From Sipunculus nudus (taxonomy: Eukaryota > Annelida > Sipuncula > Golfingiida > Sipunculidae), in NCBI GenBank assembly GCA_026874595.1, contig CM049313.1:73028659-73092658 (forward strand): 64,000 bases of DNA. The letters are read 5' to 3'. The notes below the pieces were generated by a model. The model saw only the letters and a list, made by a program, of their open reading frames with translations. It made no database searches and was not told the origin of the DNA. The position numbers and the translations under genes are program-made. Of this stretch, positions 61,361-64,000 are shown in pieces; position 1 is the stretch's first letter; each line of letters starts with the position of its first letter.

Positions 61361-61445
61361 TATTCTTAAGAAATAGGAAAGTTGCCATGATGGTATCCAA
61401 ATCTTCTTTGAATTTGCCACACTGATGGAAATGCTTGACCATTTT
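61353..61445 (-). other. Candidate exon, 93 bp
   Basis: Acceptor GTTTTCAG and donor TAT|GTAAGT bracket 31 complete codons: KMVKHFHQCGKFKEDLDTIM then ATFLFLKNRNY. The last eight bases lie in the duplicated segment at 60301-61360. Unrecognised. Confidence 0.35.
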
Positions 61446-61805
61446 CTGAAAACATAAACAGTATTTGGCTGTGCCTAAGCAGCCTTAATTTTCAGGCTCT
61501 CTCACTCTCAAAAAGACTGGCTAAAATGTTAGCACTTTGGCTAGCATGATATGTTTTTTTTCTTCTAAAACATGTAAAAAATTTAGGAAATTGTCTCAAA
61601 GCTGTTAATTATTTGTTTAGTTTGTGTTTACTCTCTGTTTAAGCATCTGTTAAAAATATTTTTTTAAAAATTAAGAGACTTTAATATCTTAATTTCTCTG
61701 GTTGACATGTAAGTGGGAAAACCTTATTCAAGGCCTCATTTAAAATCTAGTAAATAAATAATTCAAAACTGTTTTCAGTGGTGCCTTTACCAATATTTCA
61801 CCTTT

Positions 61806-61810
<5 letters not shown>

Positions 61811-61840
<30 letters not shown>
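61811..61840. repeat. (TA)n microsatellite
   Basis: About 15 TA units, followed by a G13 run near 61913. Confidence 0.9.
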
Positions 61841-61842
<2 letters not shown>

Positions 61843-62380
61843 CATGTATATTTATACCATTCATGCATGATATACACCCAGACATGGCCAGGTGTGCGTG
61901 TTAGTGGGTCGGAGGGGGGGGGGGGTTTGCTTCCTTTTTCTTAATTGGCAATTCCCTGAAACTAAAAAAGCCTTTATCATTAATGATAAACATTGGCATC
62001 AATGCAGGGAATGGGGGTTATATATCCCCCCCCCACTTTTTTAACAAGGGGGGATAGGTCAATGTAATCATCCCCAACACTGATATTGAGCAAGTAACAA
62101 TTACTTTTATATATTGGACATGTAATATATTAATAAATAGAAAACTTGACTTTGTTTCCATTTCTGAGTTAACTGAAATATAAGGTTATCTAATAATCTA
62201 AACATGGTTTAGAGTTGACATTTAATGGAGACATAAAACCTGCACTTAATTAATATATAATATCAACATCACACAAATGTCACACATTTTAAAGGTGTAT
62301 ATATAATATATATATATATACACATATATACATAATATATATTTCCATTTCAATCACTCTTCTACCCCTGCCAGTGACAG

Positions 62381-62396
62381 TCCCCCCCCCCCCCCC
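62381..62396. repeat. Poly-C16
   Basis: Sixteen C followed by CACACC. Confidence 0.85.
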
Positions 62397-62559
62397 ACAC
62401 CAACTGAGGGAACACACGAACGAGACTGGCCTCGTACCACTATACCATTACCAACGTATACACTATACACAGTATAAGAATAACAACTAACACAGTAAAC
62501 AGATTTATGCCTACATATTAAAGAAGAACATTTTACCAATGAAGATGCTGGGAGACTTC

Positions 62560-62870
62560 TGCGACTTTCAGCAGCCAGCAGACGGACAAAAATGGCTTCT
62601 CTTCCCGCCGTGGAGTCAAAAGATCCAGGATGTTGACGTCATGAGTGGCCCCGCTGATCACATGACGCGCGGTTTATATCATCTGTACCGTCTACTTTAC
62701 ACACGTGTCACACCATTTTCACAGACGCTCATCATTTTACGTTGCATTTGCGCGTTATTCAACGCACAAGAGCGTCTACATTGCAAAGCGGCGTAAATTT
62801 ACAGTCTTATGCGCCGTTATTTTACGGTAATTTTTAACAGTGCTGAACTCCTGGTTGCCATAGTGACCGT
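62560..62870. promoter_or_regulatory. Candidate promoter region
   Basis: A GC-richer patch with a perfect CRE palindrome (TGACGTCA, 62634-62641), GATCACATGACGCGCGG just after it, and an RFX X-box-like GTTGCCATAGTGAC near 62854. A - strand open stretch ending in a GTAAAA donor at about 62539 could be a 5' exon of the candidate gene below 61.4 kb. It also holds CGCCGTTATTTTACGG, related to the 56.8-57.1 kb array. Confidence 0.3.
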
Positions 62871-62999
62871 GGTCCCTGGAGACGGGCCGGAGAGCGAGGC
62901 GAGAGGGAGAGGAACGCAAGAAGACAAGAAGACAAGGGGACTCTTAAATTCTATGCATGCCACACATACCAGAGGCCAAAGCGAGGCCAGTGGAGAATA

Positions 63000-64000
63000 A
63001 CAAAGACACGTGCTCACTTGTCACAGCAGTACTGATGTGCTAATACAGTTTAGCTCAGCATGGCAGGTCGTGTCACAGCCTTTTCTGTTCCTTCATGCTA
63101 CTCATTTACTAATTGGACATCAGATTTGATTTTTCATTAGTTTTCATAAGTGATCCAGGTAGAAAGAAACAGTGGAAATTACTAATTAATTCATACATCT
63201 GGACGAGGGACTCTTTGTGATTGTGTGTTCATATGTTCCTGGTTTGGTTTGCTGTTTGTTATATTTGTTCATAGAATTAAGTAAATGAACAACCATTTTA
63301 GAACAATGATTTTTAATGATCTGTATCAATTTATAAAGGCACATATTAAAATATCATTTTTACATAGTCCGTGCCCTCATTTGGTTTTGCCTTACCTTTA
63401 TTATGTACGTGTCAAGATATTTTAAAATACTGTGCTGTTTCACAAAATCTGTGTCCATACACATGCAATTAATTGTACTTTATTAAAATAAATAAATAAC
63501 ATAAATAAATAATGACATAAGACTACCAACATATTTAACTTGTTGGTGACATTTAGCAAAGATCTGCATATAGTTTTTACCAGCCAAGCATTGATCCCCT
63601 TACTGGTTTATAGATAATAGATACATTGGTATGTCTCAATTGGTTGAAGGGGCTTACATTATATATTACCAAAACTTAATGTCATCATTTTATCTCATTT
63701 TTACTTGAGGCCCTCTAAGATGGTATATCTGTGGATAGCTTTAAGGCCCTTAAATTACATGATTGTGAAACAATTATAGATATATCCCCACATGACCAGC
63801 CTAGACCCACTGAAATTTCAAGAATATTTAACTCATGCAATTCTTGTGTCACCGTTTCCATTGTTTGTCAATGCAGATTATGTCACACAGCTGTACACTG
63901 TAAAAAGTCCAGGTGTTCATTTGGCGTTTTTAGAGTTCAGGATGTTAACATTTCAACACCAGGCATTTTTCTAAAAACACAAAGCGTTTATCAGAAAACA
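63000..64000. other. Right flank without a supported gene
   Basis: AT-rich sequence to the window edge. No gene, RNA or clear repeat is seen. Confidence 0.4.

Noticed and set aside
1-64000. tRNA and rRNA genes
   Set aside because: I looked for tRNA B-box-like GGTTCGAATCC strings and rRNA-like conserved blocks by eye and found none. A tRNAscan-SE or Infernal run would settle it.

Overview
The window is AT-rich, intron-rich, repeat-dense animal DNA, not bacterial. The evidence is spliced genes with GT/AG junctions, a non-LTR retrotransposon, dozens of (TA)n, (GA)n and poly-G tracts, and tandem-array elements. The repeat style (short-hairpin elements with internal tandem repeats of roughly 150 bp carrying GGTGGCGCCACC, and long arrays of GTGACCTTGACCTTTGACC) suggests a mollusc, probably a bivalve. 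That taxon is an inference.

Two protein genes can be assembled with every splice phase agreeing. Gene 1 (+ strand, 2416-18432, six coding exons, 365 aa) encodes a secreted chymotrypsin-fold serine protease with an intact His/Asp/Ser triad. It has several unusual positions: Phe before the IING start of the mature chain, TARHC, GDSGSP, and Gly at the S1-pocket position. After the protease domain come a Pro/Ala linker and a short cysteine-rich C-terminal domain that I do not recognise. Gene 2 (- strand, 43799-54400, three coding exons, 247 aa) is a PEX11-family (PEX11B-like) peroxisomal membrane protein. A third, unidentified transcription unit may lie on the - strand around 58.1-61.4 kb, perhaps with a promoter near 62.6-62.9 kb. 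Its exon phases are ambiguous.

Region by region: 1-0.5 kb is a 22-bp minisatellite. 0.65-1.6 kb is a tandem array. 2.4-18.4 kb is the protease gene; its 11.7-kb first intron holds microsatellites, an LTR-like segment and a possible opposite-strand exon. 20.1-24.9 kb is a decayed but end-to-end L1/Tx1-type LINE on the - strand with a 15-bp target-site duplication. 25.2-26.3 kb is a second copy of the 0.65-1.6 kb array family. 27.5-33.3 kb is an array rich in nuclear-receptor-like half-sites, split by a 4.9-kb inverted-terminal-repeat element. 34.3-35.5 and 36.4-37.4 kb are further arrays. 43.8-54.4 kb is PEX11B, whose introns hold two more arrays and a long half-site array. 55.46-55.64 kb is a near-perfect palindrome whose arms each contain a hammerhead-ribozyme-like motif. 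60.3-61.4 kb is a 530-bp tandem duplication.

The two confident genes have no evident functional link. The palindromic hammerhead locus is the most unusual structure in the window.
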